From Solea solea (taxonomy: Eukaryota > Chordata > Actinopteri > Pleuronectiformes > Soleidae), in contig NC_081144.1 in assembly GCF_958295425.1 (NCBI RefSeq), positions 23,487,398 through 23,551,397 of the forward strand: a DNA stretch of 64,000 nucleotides, read 5' to 3'. Under the pieces are notes generated by a model that was not told the DNA's origin, made no database searches, and saw only the letters and a program-made list of their open reading frames with translations. Both the position numbers and the translations under genes were made by a program. Positions 29,146 to 40,799 of this stretch are shown piece after piece; position 1 is the first letter of the stretch, and every line of letters starts with the position of its first letter.

Positions 29146-31079
29146 TCAGACAAACAACCATTCTATATCTTCTCTAACGTCTTGTTTAATAATTTATTTT
29201 CCATCCATCCATCCATGCATAATGTATATTTTATTCAGTGCTCACAAACTTCAGCTCCTCAAACTCTGAACCAACTCGTTGTACCACAGTTCTTCTGGTA
29301 AAGCTGCTTATGTGACAAAATGACCTTCTCACGCTCCTCTGGTTGTTCAACTGTGTTTGACCGTGTTCCAGTTGATAAATCGGAAATAGCGCCTTGGGGC
29401 TAGCAGCCATTGTCCATGGATTAAAACTGATTTATACCAACCATGTGTACGACTTAATTTGTGTGTTAAAAATAAGACAGAAGTTCAAATAACAGTAGAA
29501 GAAACAACAGTGTTGGGAATCCATCCTGAGAGGGCATTTCAGTTTAAACTTTTCAACTAGGAACTCAGAAATTGCGACACCGACTGACTCTGGCTGTGGT
29601 TAAGAGGGCACAGCGTTTCCACTTCAGACCGCGCGACGTCAGGGTTGATCCTCCGGTGACCTGGTCTGCATGCCGAAGTTTTCCTGGGCAAGAGAGAAGA
29701 CAATGATGACAGGGTAAAAATGATCTTACTGGGAATAAATCTGCCTCCATTTACTCCATGGTATTGTAATGGTGTTACTTTGAGAGCTCAGTATTTTCTC
29801 AGGTGGACAATTTACCACACGTCTTCATCTATGACATCATTGGGGTTATAGATCCTCTCCTGAGAAGAAAACGTCTCCTTCCGTCTCGCGTCGTTACAGC
29901 CGAAGCAATAGAAGACCAGATTTGTGATGCACTTGTAAGGAGTCAGACACACGGAGAGCAGCGTGAAACCCATACTTTTTCACCTTTTACCCCTTTCCTT
30001 TATTATGAACTAAGATCAAAAACCTTCTTCTCCTCCTCTCGTGAAGAAGTTTCACGTTAAAAAAATTACTGCAAAAACTCACTGCAGTGACGTCAGATGA
30101 CATCACACAGACGGCTTTTAACCTCTTGGCAAAATTGTCTCATCTTTTGCCTTACAAGTTTTTGTTATGAAGTTGTTGTTGCTATGACAACCAAGTTTGT
30201 TTGTAGGACATAACCTTTAGTATGTGCCAGAAATATACAGAATAAAGGCACTGGCATCTTCTCTTATGGGGACAGAGTGAGCAGGAGCGGTCAGGACACA
30301 CAGATGGACATGTGGACATGCAGAGACAATTGGCCATTCTTTAGTTGTGTTGGTGCTTGTTTGTTAAACTGTCTGACCGAGTCTCTGTCAATATTGAGAA
30401 GAATCTTCATCTGGCCATTTAAAGTGGTTCTGACAGAGACATGTTGATGGACTTTGGGAATAAATAAATCTGATCTGTGCTGAAGAACCAACAAGAGCAG
30501 TGATCCAGGAGGATTAAGGAACAAAGGCAACTTTGACAACTAAGAGTGACTCACAATTGATGGTTGTGTGTCTGGAATCACATTTTTATACCTTATCTTA
30601 ACCTAACCTAAACGTGTGCATTTATTGAGGAAAATTGGTTGCGAATTGTGACATTTTCCTGTTTCCTTTACAACTCCCAATAGTTGTAATGCTGAGTCAG
30701 CAGTTCCCATCTTTAATATCCCATTTTCACTGTTTTTTTGGCTCGCTTACTCTCTCCAAGGTTCAGATCAAATGGCAGACTAGACGACATTGAATATTTC
30801 CAAAGGTATAAATAGCAGAAAACTATTTAACGGTTAGTCCACACACAGTAAACAGTGGGTTTTTGGGTTTTTTACTAACTAAACACAGCAAGAACTGAAA
30901 CAGAAATATTCAGTAACACAGACTTTATTAACAACCATGAAATTAAAAAACACACATTACTTTCCTAGAGAAGTAAAATAAGCACAATTCTATTTACATT
31001 TTCCTTTCCTAAAACGGTTTTTCACAAGAAAAATTATCTAATTGAAGAAAAAAAAAACATCTATCTGCTACTTTCAGCT
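29146..31079. other. Intergenic, no gene seen
   Basis: Contains a short CCAT repeat at about 29,203-29,216 but no convincing exon, RNA gene or complete mobile element. Confidence 0.45.
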
Positions 31080-31460
31080 TTAATTACCTGGTAATAAACT
31101 AAAACAATGGTTTGCATGAAAACCCAACTGCTCCTGGTTTGTGTTTTCTTCTCCACTGGTAAAATAAATTCACCATCACAGATTAAGAAATTATAATGTA
31201 TACATTCTTAAGTCAGTTTCACCAAGTAAAGGAAGCACAACATTTATTATATGAGTTTCTTTGTTTGTGGTATATACAACTTTCTCAAATCTGGGGCAAT
31301 AGTTTTGTCTAGTTTTTGGCCTGTTTTTGCCATTTTAATGCACATTATAGCCTGAGAGTAGCTAGATTTACAAGTTAGTTTTAAGTATTCTAGCCTAGCT
31401 AAATTAGCTTACCCCATTAGCAGATTCTTTTTGTGTGCATTAAGCCAAAGATTAAACAAG
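31080..31460 (+). repeat. Dispersed repeat with TAGCCxAGCxAAATT core, copy 1
   Basis: GTATTCTAGCCTAGCTAAAT near 31,386 matches GTATACTAGCCAAGCAAAAT near 40,665 and, reversed, the 60.8 kb copy. It abuts the 3' end of the kinase gene, so part of that gene's 3' UTR is probably repeat-derived. Confidence 0.6.
31243..31248 (-). terminator. Candidate poly(A) signal of the SBK-like gene
   Basis: TTTATT on the plus strand is AATAAA on the minus strand, about 225 bp past the stop codon. It is the nearest canonical hexamer downstream. Confidence 0.45.
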
Positions 31461-31471
31461 AGTCTGAGTCA

Positions 31472-32140
31472 CTAAGCGTTTACATGTTCCTCCATCTTGT
31501 TATGACCAGAGCTGTTTCTGCAGACGCCGACTTTCTCTTTTTCCGTTGTCTTCTTCGGCTCATCCTGAGGCTTCTTAAGCCAGTCCTTCTCCGTGTATGC
31601 TCTCACTTCCCCCACTGTGCACCTCCTTCCTGCATCCAAATCCAGGAGCTTAGCAAACATCTCCATGGCCTCTGGAGTGAACCTTTGCCACAGAGGAGGA
31701 AAATCCTCCCCAGTGTCAGGTCTCTCCTCCATCCTGCACCAGTCAGCAAACTCCTGGTAGAAGTCGTCTGAGTCCATGCAGCACTCCCAGGGGAAGTAGC
31801 CCGTAAGAATGCAGAAGATGACCACTCCGAACGCCCAGGTGTCCAGGCTTGGCTCCACACTGAGGGGTGCAGTGGTCACTTCTGTCTGGCCCTCCAGCAG
31901 AACCATGGAGCACAGTTCCGGGGCCATGTAGGGCAGGGTTCCTGTGATGAATCGTATTAGGGTCCCTCGCTTCTGGGCCAGGCCAAAGTCTGCTAGCTTG
32001 ACTTGGCTGCAGTGAGTGTCCAGCAGGAGAATGTTTTCAGGCTTGACATCGCGGTGGACCAAGCCATGGCTGTGGATGAACTCCAAAGCACTGGCGATCT
32101 GGAGGACACAGCGTTTGACCGAAGACTCTGGAATACCCAC
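31472..32140 (-). CDS. SBK-like kinase exon 3: C-lobe and stop
   Basis: Residues 125-346, from VGIPESSVKRC to EEHVNA. Contains HRDVKPEN, ADFG, APE, DTW and the C-lobe helix LWQRFTPEAMEMFAKLLDLD. The acceptor on the minus strand is TTGCCCAG just above 32,140, joined in phase 0. The first codon is an internal Val, not a start. Confidence 0.93.
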   Translation of the reverse strand: MGIPESSVKRCVLQIASALEFIHSHGLVHRDVKPENILLLDTHCSQVKLADFGLAQKRGTLIRFITGTLPYMAPELCSMVLLEGQTEVTTAPLSVEPSLDTWAFGVVIFCILTGYFPWECCMDSDDFYQEFADWCRMEERPDTGEDFPPLWQRFTPEAMEMFAKLLDLDAGRRCTVGEVRAYTEKDWLKKPQDEPKKTTEKEKVGVCRNSSGHNKMEEHVNA

Positions 32141-34694
32141 CTGGGCAAGTTAAAAGAGCAGGAGAGACGTTTTCAAAAACAGTCCGACAGCCTGATACAG
32201 TTTTAAATGATACTGTTTTTGTCTTTAATAAAGATTCTTTTGGCTTCTCCCTCTCTAGCGGAGACCACTGCTTTTTCAGCGACCCGCGATATCTGAGTTG
32301 ACATTTATCCGGAATTGGAACTGGCACAAGGGGTAAACTGGGTGAGTTCCCTCCATGGCTGGTGTCAATTTCTGAGTGTCCAATTAACCCAGTCAATGGG
32401 GACCAATGGTGTGTGTTGCTCAGATGTACCCTGGTCCTTGACCTGTCAGGATTCAAACCAGCAACCATGGGCTGCCGAGAGGATTAACTCAATTAAAAGA
32501 AATAAAAATAGAGCTGATCATCTTCCAACCGCTTTGACCCCTGGATCTTCTGGTCTCCGTGCATCCTTGGACAACACAAGTGCAAGACCGGCAGTGTGTG
32601 GAGGACTACTGCCACAGCATTCGCTGTCCTATAAGTTCAGGAACATTTCAACCAATACACGCATTGGAAAAATGTTCCTCATGATGTTCTGCCATATAGG
32701 GTTTGATTTTAAAGGCCATAGCTCACATGTATGTGTGGTATTGATGTGATCTGGACAAATAGGTCAGATATGAATGAAACACTGTGATGAGAGACTGATT
32801 TCAACCCTTTTGAAATGCAGCGACATCTTCTGTCAGCTCGTTCTCATCCAAAGACAGTTGTACACCACTGCCCTGTCACGTCCTTCAGCAGCACAAGGTA
32901 TTCTTCCATGTCTGAAAAAGACGGGATTTCAATGGACTCCATAGTAAACGCACTGGCGGGTCATTTAGACGCCAAGAGGAATGCATGCTAAATTGTTTAT
33001 AATAATTTATGATATAGTATTTGTCATGGAAATGTTGATGATATCATTAAAATAAAAGTCAGAGTGCGAGCCAACAGTGGATACCCACTAAGCCTAACCT
33101 GGATATTTAACCACAATCCTTGGCCCGGACCTTCACCACAGTCCTTCTATCCTGGTCCCCAACCCTCACATTCTGTCATGGAATGGATATGCACTATTGG
33201 CTCACACTCTGACTTTTATTTTACCCCAGCTCTGCTTTGAGTGTCTAAATGCATCGCCAGTGGATTTAGGTTGGAGTCAACTGCGTCTCTTTCAGACATG
33301 GAAGGATACCTTAATGCCGAGGGATGCGAAAGAGTTGCTTCTGCGACTAATGTTTATTGATCTTGCCTCCCATGTTTCCGATCATGGGATCATTGTTAAA
33401 ATAAAGCCCTTAAGTCTCTTGGTCTTGTTCGACTCACCTTTGGCTGGATGACAGCGAACAGGTCCCTGCCAATGACGAGCTCCTGGGCAAAGCAGTAGTG
33501 CTCATTAGACTGGAAGGCAATGCCAAAGAGGCCCACGATGCAGGGGTGATGGGACAGGTGTAAGGAGATGCAGTACTCCCGCAGAAAGCCCTGCAGCTTA
33601 GTCGAGGCCTTGGGCATCACTTTCAAGGCCATGGGGGTCCCTGCAGACCATCCATACTTTGGGTGAATTAACAGTCCTAATAATAGTACTCAGTCTTTTT
33701 TCTTATACAATTGCACAGTCAGAGAAATATCTATGACTACTTCATTGAGACTGATTAAGATTATTGCATTCAGATAATGAGCTAAAATACTGTTGCTTTA
33801 CGACAACCTCAAACCGTTCACCCATTAATGGCATTCATGGGGTGCTTTTCTTTTTTGCTCAGGTAAAGAATCTCACGTCTCCCTTCTAAATTTCTATATT
33901 CACATAAAACAAAAGTAACGTTTCTTTACATGTACCTTAAACTACTGTCTTTCAAACCTCCATTTCCTAACATTTGTGTATTGAATTTAAATAAAGCAGA
34001 AAGTGATAGTTCAGTCCAGTATGTGATACAAGATCAGCCCTGACTGTGCCCGACACTAGGAATCAGGTTGTGATATGGACACTCCCTCTCATTTAAAGCA
34101 TTTTTTAACCATTCCCTAAAAGGCTCACCTAATAAAATCTACCCAAGCTTTAGTGTATGCCATCTTCATAATATGTTTGCTGCTGTATTTTACCCTCATG
34201 CAGTCTTTGTTTTTGACTGTACACAGAAGTCACTGAGGTAATCAAAATGAACAATCTCAAACAGTGAAATCACCAAATAGAACATTTGAACTGACTAATG
34301 GAGGCAGTTTTGGACATCTCCTGTGTCATCTCCGACTTTATTTTAGTGAGTGTACATTTTATTAGGTGAGACAAACATTTTTTTTTGTGTGTGTCAACTA
34401 CACTTAAAATAAAGCCTTTCTATTTGCTTCAACTATTGAATTATTTTATGAACATGATTATATTAGTTTCATTTTTTAATAGACTCAGTCTCCACTGTCA
34501 GAGATTAAAAACTGCAGCGACATACCCCTGAAGCGATGCGTCACCAGCAGCACTTTGCCATATTTCCCTCTGCCAATCTCCTTGACGACGTTGAAGTGCT
34601 CCTTGATCTCCAGGTGACTGATGTTCTGAGCCGTCAGCTCCATCAGCTCGTCGATCAGGCTGCCGTCAGCGAGGCCCAGCTCAATCATCTCCAT
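31472..34694 (-). CDS. SBK-family serine/threonine protein kinase, 3 coding exons
   Basis: Exons 34694-34526, 33640-33438 and 32140-31472 join to 1041 nt, 346 residues. Kinase landmarks: glycine-rich loop EIGRGKYGKVLLV (residues 39-51), catalytic Lys63 in MALKVM, catalytic loop HRDVKPEN with Asp155, ADFG with Asp175, and APE ending at Glu199. Next comes a linker of about 20 residues, then DTWAFG (Asp224) and GYFPWE. Phrases such as VTHRFRGTPMALK, VIQPKVGIP and LQIASALEFIH place it in the SH3-binding-domain kinase (SBK1/2/3) family. By eye it is nearest SBK2/SBK3, but paralogue identity is unresolved. The C terminus is short and Lys-rich, without the proline-rich tail of SBK1. All catalytic residues are present, so an active cytosolic Ser/Thr kinase is expected. 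It is convergent with the SRCR gene. Confidence 0.92.
32141..33437 (-). other. SBK-like intron 2
   Basis: 1297 bp with GTGAGT donor and CAG acceptor on the minus strand. It contains a copy of the tRNA-derived-type repeat (32,330-32,490). No further exon is needed, as the flanking codons join PK|VG in phase. Confidence 0.7.
32330..32490 (-). repeat. tRNA-derived-type dispersed repeat, copy 2
   Basis: GTCCAATTAACCCAGTCAAT and CCTGTCAGGATTCAAACCAG match the 28.2 kb copy in order and spacing. Confidence 0.55.
33438..33640 (-). CDS. SBK-like kinase exon 2: N-lobe to hinge
   Basis: Residues 58-124: TPMALKVMPKASTKLQGFL (catalytic Lys63), REYC, then HEHYC-type hinge FAQELVIGRDLFAVIQPK. Enters in phase 1 after GGTCTGCAG and leaves in phase 0 before GTGAGT, all on the minus strand. 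Confidence 0.92.
33641..34525 (-). other. SBK-like intron 1
   Basis: 885 bp with GTATGT donor. Holds an eroded part of the fold-back MITE family at about 34,255-34,330 (ATAGAACATTTGAACTGACT then GGAGGCAGTTTTGG). No other feature seen. Confidence 0.6.
34526..34694 (-). CDS. SBK-like kinase exon 1: start and glycine-rich loop
   Basis: Residues 1-57: MEMIELGLADGSLIDELMEL, then TAQNISHLEIKEHFNVV and the G-loop. The first ATG (34,694) was chosen as the longest frame. A second Met at residue 3 has a better context (G at -3). No AG acceptor lies just upstream, so this exon probably also holds 5' UTR. Further upstream exons cannot be excluded. Confidence 0.85.
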
Positions 34695-34739
34695 ACGCAG
34701 AACAAAATAAAGAAGAAAACTCAGGTTATTACACTATGA

Positions 34740-36070
34740 AAATGTTCTGAATCTAGTATTGTATTTGTTGTAGCTTACATATAAACCATCACCACTGTCA
34801 GTGACTTTACATTTATATGGAATGGCACAAAACTCTGAGAAACTAGGTCTCATGAACTCTGGAAGCTGCACCTTCACAGCAGCTTATTCAGCAGGTGTGA
34901 AACAGCTTTGAGGAAACGTCCTCCAAAAAAGTTTGTGACACTGGTGGTCACATCATTTGCAGTTTGGAGGCGGGTAAGGTGAGTGTGAACACTTATCTTC
35001 AACATGAACAACCATCGCACTGACTGTATATGGTGCACGGTAATGTGCACCATGTTTTCTGATGCTGCAACTTCCATGGAGAGTCTATACTTGGAACAAC
35101 AAAAACAATAAGGGGAACTGTAGTGACCCCAGTTCGGTTGCATCATACAGACAAAACAAGATGTTTTGGTTCAAACGTCTTCAGTCGGAGACAAAAACCC
35201 ACAATAGTCTCCTGGTGTTACGAAGACAAAAATGTGCTCGTAAACAAACTATATTTTCCCTTATTGTACCGTCAATAATTATTGTGTGTTATATGCTAAT
35301 AGTTGTTCATTGTCAATTCTAGCAACAGAATCTCTTTGAATTCTCTTTCATTTTATATTTTATTTGAATAAAGGCATGACTTTGTCGTTTTTGTAAAGAT
35401 CAAATTTAAAAAAAAAAATCTGATTTTCTTGGTCCCCAATCTCAGAGTGGTCTATTCCATTTAGCATCACAGTCTCCAGATTGACAACCAGCTGTTTGGA
35501 AATTGCACTGTTGAAGAGGTAACAAAAGTCGTGGCCTCACTTGCAGGTTAACTCGTGTTTTTATATGTTGATTCTTAAAATTTCGGGGCAATAACAGTAA
35601 ATTTACTAAAAAGGTTAGCGGTTAACTGCTGATTAACTTTTACCGTGATAGCCGATGCATGCACACACACAACATCTGGAACCGGGAAACATCATAGATA
35701 CCATGTCGTGGCATAGCATTATCATGAGTCAGAGAACTGAAAGACATTGGGGTGAAACATATCGATGCGCAGATGGATGCAGAACAACCTGCCATTGCTC
35801 ATTGGCTTCTTGATAATACATCATTTATATGAAGACAATGTAAAGTGGAATATTTAGCACAAATGACACTGATTTCTTCATGTTCACCATGCTTATTCAT
35901 TGATTACTTTGCAATCCTACCTTTGTTTCTTCTCTGTTCCTAAAACAGGCACTGAAGTCTGAAAACAGGCAAAAACACACACACACACTCTCACACACTC
36001 ACACAACCATGTTCAGAACCGACAAACACAGCAGTTTGTTGTAGAAGTGCGGGATGAATCTTTGCCCTCA
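34740..36070. other. Intergenic, no gene seen
   Basis: No recognisable coding or RNA feature. The promoter of the SBK-like gene should lie at the left of this stretch but has no clear TATA or CpG island. Confidence 0.4.
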
Positions 36071-36098
36071 CTGCTGCTGCTGCTGCTGCTGCTGCTGC
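36071..36098. repeat. (CTG)n trinucleotide repeat
   Basis: About nine perfect CTG units. It produces an Ala or Leu run in chance frames only. A (CA)n tract follows at 36,194-36,220. Confidence 0.9.
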
Positions 36099-36949
36099 AT
36101 GGATCAGTGTTGAGACTGAACCTCGTTTCCACTGCTGCGATTTTGACAGACTCCACTGTGACAGCTGATTACAAACTGCCTGTGCAAAGGGCAGACACAC
36201 ACACACACACATACACACATACACTGGCCCACATACAGCTGCATATTCTAGGTGTTTGTAATCCCCGTGCACATGATTAGCATCAGTTCACATGTTCCAA
36301 GTGTAAACCTCTGATAGCCACAGATTCCTCGCACTAACCATATTCTTCAATTTAGGATTTTAGTTTTGCATTGCTGAACTGGCAGTTGCAAAAAAAACAT
36401 AATAAAACAAAACATAAAAAAGGTAAATTAAACTAAATTTATGTAAATAGATAAATAATTGCTTGTGAAAAAGGTCAAGAGTTTAGGATAACAGACGCAT
36501 ATGGACATGTAATTAAGCACAAATGAAGACCAGAGACACAAGAGATCCAGTACTTAAAGTAGCTATAGGATGAGAAAAGGCTTCTTACATCATACAAAAT
36601 CAACTGCCTGGATAAAACTTTTACGTGACCTCAGAAGAAAACAAATTATTGTGGGAATCCAACAAAAACTTGACTTAAAAATACATGAAAACATTTGAGT
36701 TCTACTGAAATTGGACTAAATTGATTCTCTCAAAGTCAGACTAACACATTGCATGTATACACATTTGGTCTGACCCGAGGTGCTCTCAAGACGCTCTGTA
36801 TATGCTCCACAGTTCCCACCTTTGGCTGAAACTTGGAAATAATAAATACAATAACGTTCTTTTGGACTGACGAGGACAACAATTTTATGCTCTTTCAGCT
36901 TAAAGAAATGCATTATGTGTGAATGGGTGTATAAATGGATGATTGGGAG

Positions 36950-37180
36950 GGTCCATACAGTGGTGAAGTGGCTAGCTTTGTTGCCTCACAGCAAAAAAGT
37001 CACCTGCTCTGACCCTGGTTAGACCTTTCTGTTTTCTCAGTGTGTTTGCGGGTTCTCTCTGGATTCTCCATTTTCCTCCCACAGTCAAAAATCCTGCCTT
37101 TCCCCCTATGCCAGCTCCCCCGCGACCCTCCTGTATGATTAAGTGGTGAAAAATGGCTGAATAGATGGTAGGCAGACCTG
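36950..37180 (+). repeat. SINE-like dispersed repeat, copy 2
   Basis: CATACAGTGGTGAAGTGGCT, GTTGCCTCACAGCAAAAAAG, TTTTCCTCCCACAGTCAAAA and an end GGTGAAAAATGGCTGAATAG share order with the 23.4 kb copy. A reversed 3' fragment (TCTACCGCTTTATCCTCTGC) is at 40,108-40,137. Confidence 0.75.
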
Positions 37181-37469
37181 GATTGGTGCTTGACAAGCAA
37201 TTATAATTATAATATATAAACAATTAACCAAATGCTGAACTGGAAAGTGCCAAATACTAACAATCTGAAAGGGGTGTTTCGCCCCCTAGTGGTGCAGAGG
37301 TGGATACAGTTCCTTCAAGCAATCCATTTCCCAACTACGACTACAGTAAGTGTTGTACCTTGGGTATTTATTTTTTCATTCTATAACAATAATTACGGAT
37401 GGATGATGGACAGTGATTTGAGAATTTTTAACGCAGAAACAAAATCTTGACAGTCAAACATACAGGTAA

Positions 37470-37590
37470 ATATGTATTATATTATAATAATAATAATAAT
37501 AGCCTCTGGATCCTACAACCTGCAAGATGAGGACACACAGAGAGAGAGAGGACAGGAAGGAAAGACACAAACCAGGGAGTAAAGTGTATT
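37470..37590 (+). repeat. Partial copy of the 18.1-18.5 kb repeat
   Basis: TGGATCCTACAACCTGCAAG, GATGAGGACACACAGAGAGA and GACAGGAAGGAAAGACACAA match the end of the intron 9 repeat, again directly after an (ATA)n run. Confidence 0.65.
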
Positions 37591-37599
37591 TCACAACTA

Positions 37600-39700
37600 T
37601 AAGACATTATATCGCAAAGACAGTGTTTTTCTATAATTGTATCATTTATAAGTTAAGCTTTAAAAGTGTTTGACAAGTCCTCTTGAATGCAGTAGTGCAG
37701 TACCCATTCAATCTTTTCTATAGTTGCTAACTACGCAAATCAAACGGAACATCTCTGCCATTTCTTATCCGAACATCGTCAAACTAGCCAAGTTCTGCAC
37801 ACATTGGTGCCCTTAGTGAGTCACCTGCCAAGTTTGAAGCCTGTCAAACGACCTGATGGACAGTCACGCCATCAACAGACAGACGTTCCCTGCATTAATG
37901 GAGTGAAATTGGTTAGAACTTCCCCCTCATAGTGGGAAACAGCTGAAACAGATCTGGGTTCAGGTCAGTGTTGTTCATGATTTATGTGAATCATAAGCCA
38001 TGAATGCACTCAAGCAGTGGCATACATACAAACAAATCCCCTGGATGTCACCTCCAACCCGCGCCAAACTAACGGGCTGCTGTTGTATGTGTGTGTGTGT
38101 GTGTGTGTGGATGAGTTGGCCAGTGTTTCATTTGTGTGACCCCCCCTCGTAGTTATTCTGAGGGCACCATGTGTCCAGGCGAGCAAACAGATACTATGGA
38201 GTGTCGGCCTCTGCAGGGCCACGGAGGGTTAATGAGGTGTTGCTCGCCAAAGTTCAGCGCTGCTCACTTTCCCAAACGCTACAAAGGTCATTTTGTTGGA
38301 GATAATTTGTATTAAGCCTGAAAGAGCACTTTTGTTTGACCCCTTCAAAGTAAAAAGGGTTAGACGTAATGCAGCAAAGCTTTATCTGATTATCAAATGA
38401 GCTAATTACAGTCTATTTAGAATAAGCGATAAGCTACATACAGACAAATGTTGTGTATCTATTTTTCTACCACACATATTATTCTCTGCTCTGTGGCCAG
38501 CGTTTGAGTAACATCACAGCGCACCCTCCTGAGAGTTGAGTCAGGCCACCACCATGAAAGTTATGTTGTGCAGCTTGTTTTGAAGTTTGTGATCATCATG
38601 TTACGCTGTCTCCACAGACATGCGGTCATGTCATGTTTGGGATCTTTTACATCCCAAGATGGTGCACCGAGAAGTCACGGAGAGACGCCAGGCGCCAATG
38701 TCTGTAACACAACTTCCTGTCCCATTACGATACCAAGCGGCTGCCCCTCATAGTCCGACCGGAATGAAATTACCGAGCTGCTAAGACTCACAAACCGCTG
38801 TCGCCGTTCCATGTGGCAAACATTTGGAGATCAACTGTGCAAAGATATACCACGCAGTGTCGCTCCAGCTGTCAGTTCAGAGGTATCAGTGAAAGGATTA
38901 AGATGATTTTCCATCATCAATATTAGAGACGCACTCAAAATGTTCCCGGAGTGAAAATGAAGCCAAGACTATCTGTTCCAAAGCATCAGGGCAAAACATT
39001 AAGTCCAAATTCATCATCCTCATCCTCGTATCATGGAAAGTTCACCAGGAACCGATGGGTGTCAAATGTGGGTGAGTGGGTTTTTAATGCATTATTTTGA
39101 ATGTAAATTGCTTTTAACTGTCCCTGAATATGTGATGTGCATGTCATGGCCAACATGTGACACCAGCCACAGGGCAAAGAGGTGGTGGCTGTTCTCCTGA
39201 GGAAGCGTGACGCGGTGAATGTCCTCAAGAGAGGGCAGTCTTCTACTTCTTCTAATTATAATTTCTGGTACATCGAGAGCTGTAATGCTTCCCTTCACAC
39301 TTCAGAAGTTCTTCAACAAAGTCGTCTTCCAAGTATTTCTTCTTCTTCTAATAATAATAATGATAATACATTTTGGCAGGCTGTTCACTGAGATGTGCAA
39401 TGTTGCCCTCCAAAGTTTGAAGTTGTCAGTCACAGGTCTTCTCATCCTCTCCACTCTCCAGTCTACAAGTATCCATCACAGTTCAAAAGCTCTTAAACGA
39501 TTGTTTGAAGTTCTTTGACGCAGCCCAAAGATCCCACGTCTAATTACCAGTCGGGTCCAGTCTGATAACGACCTGCACGTGGCACCGACAGGCAGTATTT
39601 ATTTCAATGCCGTTAAAAGGCCACAAGCAGTTGGGACGAAACTCACCTTAGGAGGGGGAAAGACAATGTGACACAGGGTTTGTTTGTGATTTCCTGTGTT
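37600..39700. other. Intergenic, no gene seen
   Basis: Contains a (GT)n tract at 38,089-38,109 and short ATA/TCT tracts near 39,330-39,365. Chance frames reach about 100 codons at 39,219-39,518 but are low complexity. No RNA gene seen. Confidence 0.45.
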
Positions 39701-39719
39701 TGCCCTTAGACCATGCAGA

Positions 39720-39935
39720 TTTAGTACCCAGGTAGCATGCAAAAGCTATGAAGTGGGCACTGGCTTCAAGTGGGCAAATTATGCAGGTCCCATATGGTTT
39801 CAGTAACATGGGATGCCCATGTGGGCAAACACAGGTGAGGCCACCATGGAAACCACAGACAAACCCGCTTGGGACCCATTATTGTCAGCCTGAATAGAAC
39901 CCTTATGGGGATCACATGAACATGCTGGCAGGGCA
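39720..39935. repeat. Unclassified repeat with TGTGGGCAAACA-type phrases
   Basis: Reiterated phrases AAGTGGGCAC, AAGTGGGCAAAT and CATGTGGGCAAACA alternate with ATGGGATGCCCATG and GGGACCCATTATTG. It looks like an eroded internally repetitive element; no coding frame. Confidence 0.4.
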
Positions 39936-40139
39936 GTAGTATTAATACTTACAAAGGTTGTTCGTGTTGCCTACTGATCCCGAAGAAAGAAGGTAAACAG
40001 CACATTGTTCTTGAAGTCTATCAAGTCCCGAAGCCCATCCAAGTTTCACACTTTTTTCTACCATTGTCCTTATTATATGTATATATATACAGTCAGTCAG
40101 TCATCATCTACCGCTTTATCCTCTGCCAGAGGGTCGCGG

Positions 40140-40142
40140 GTA

Positions 40143-40201
<59 letters not shown>
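40140..40201. repeat. (TA)n microsatellite
   Basis: About 30 TA units directly after a fragment of the SINE-like repeat 3' end. Microsatellites often grow from such tails. Confidence 0.95.
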
Positions 40202-40205
<4 letters not shown>

Positions 40206-40271
40206 ACAAAACGTGTAGGATGTCAGTGAGACCAATGCAAAATAATGAATAGACCAAAGGCCAAAACTGCA

Positions 40272-40790
40272 ACCTACCCTGCAAAAATCGGGTTTCAAGA
40301 AAGAAAAATAAGCATTGTTTCTGGGAAATTGTTCTTATTTTTGCCGAAGAATAAAATAATCTTGGCAAGCATGAACTGCACTGTAAAAAAAAAAAAACAT
40401 CAAACTTTGTGATAATAAGATATTAATAAGCTTTAATTACCAAACTAAAACACAGATTTTAGTGTGTGAAAATATAAGACATTGTAATACTGTATTAATT
40501 GTGTATACATTCTTATAATCAGCTTAGGGTTAGGGTGAACAAAAGGAAGACAAATTGTAAGTAAACATTTCTTAATACATTTGTCCAGATTCTTTTTTCT
40601 GGTTTTCCTTGTTTTAAGGAACATTACATTCTGAAAGTGGCAACATTTACATGCTAGTTTTAAGTATACTAGCCAAGCAAAATTTACTCACATTATTGTC
40701 AGAATTATTTTCTTTAAAGCAAAGAAATATATTTGGCTTAATTCTAGTAGGGTTTGTTTTGCAGTTGTTTTGAGTGCTGAACAAAAGCCA
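40272..40790 (+). repeat. Dispersed repeat with TAGCCxAGCxAAATT core, copy 2
   Basis: Starts CCTGCAAAAATCGGGTTTCA, then AAGAAAGAAAAATAAG; includes CATTCTGAAAGTGGCAACAT and GTATACTAGCCAAGCAAAAT. The 60.7-61.2 kb copy has the same parts in reverse. Confidence 0.6.
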
Positions 40791-40799
40791 AACGGACAG

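Noticed and set aside
32037..32749. Frames of about 143 codons on both strands in SBK-like intron 2
   Set aside because: They overlap the kinase exon or the tRNA-derived-type repeat; the kinase frame joins exactly without them.
36047..36280. Leu or Ala homopolymer frames at the CTG tract
   Set aside because: Encoded only by the (CTG)n and (CA)n repeats.
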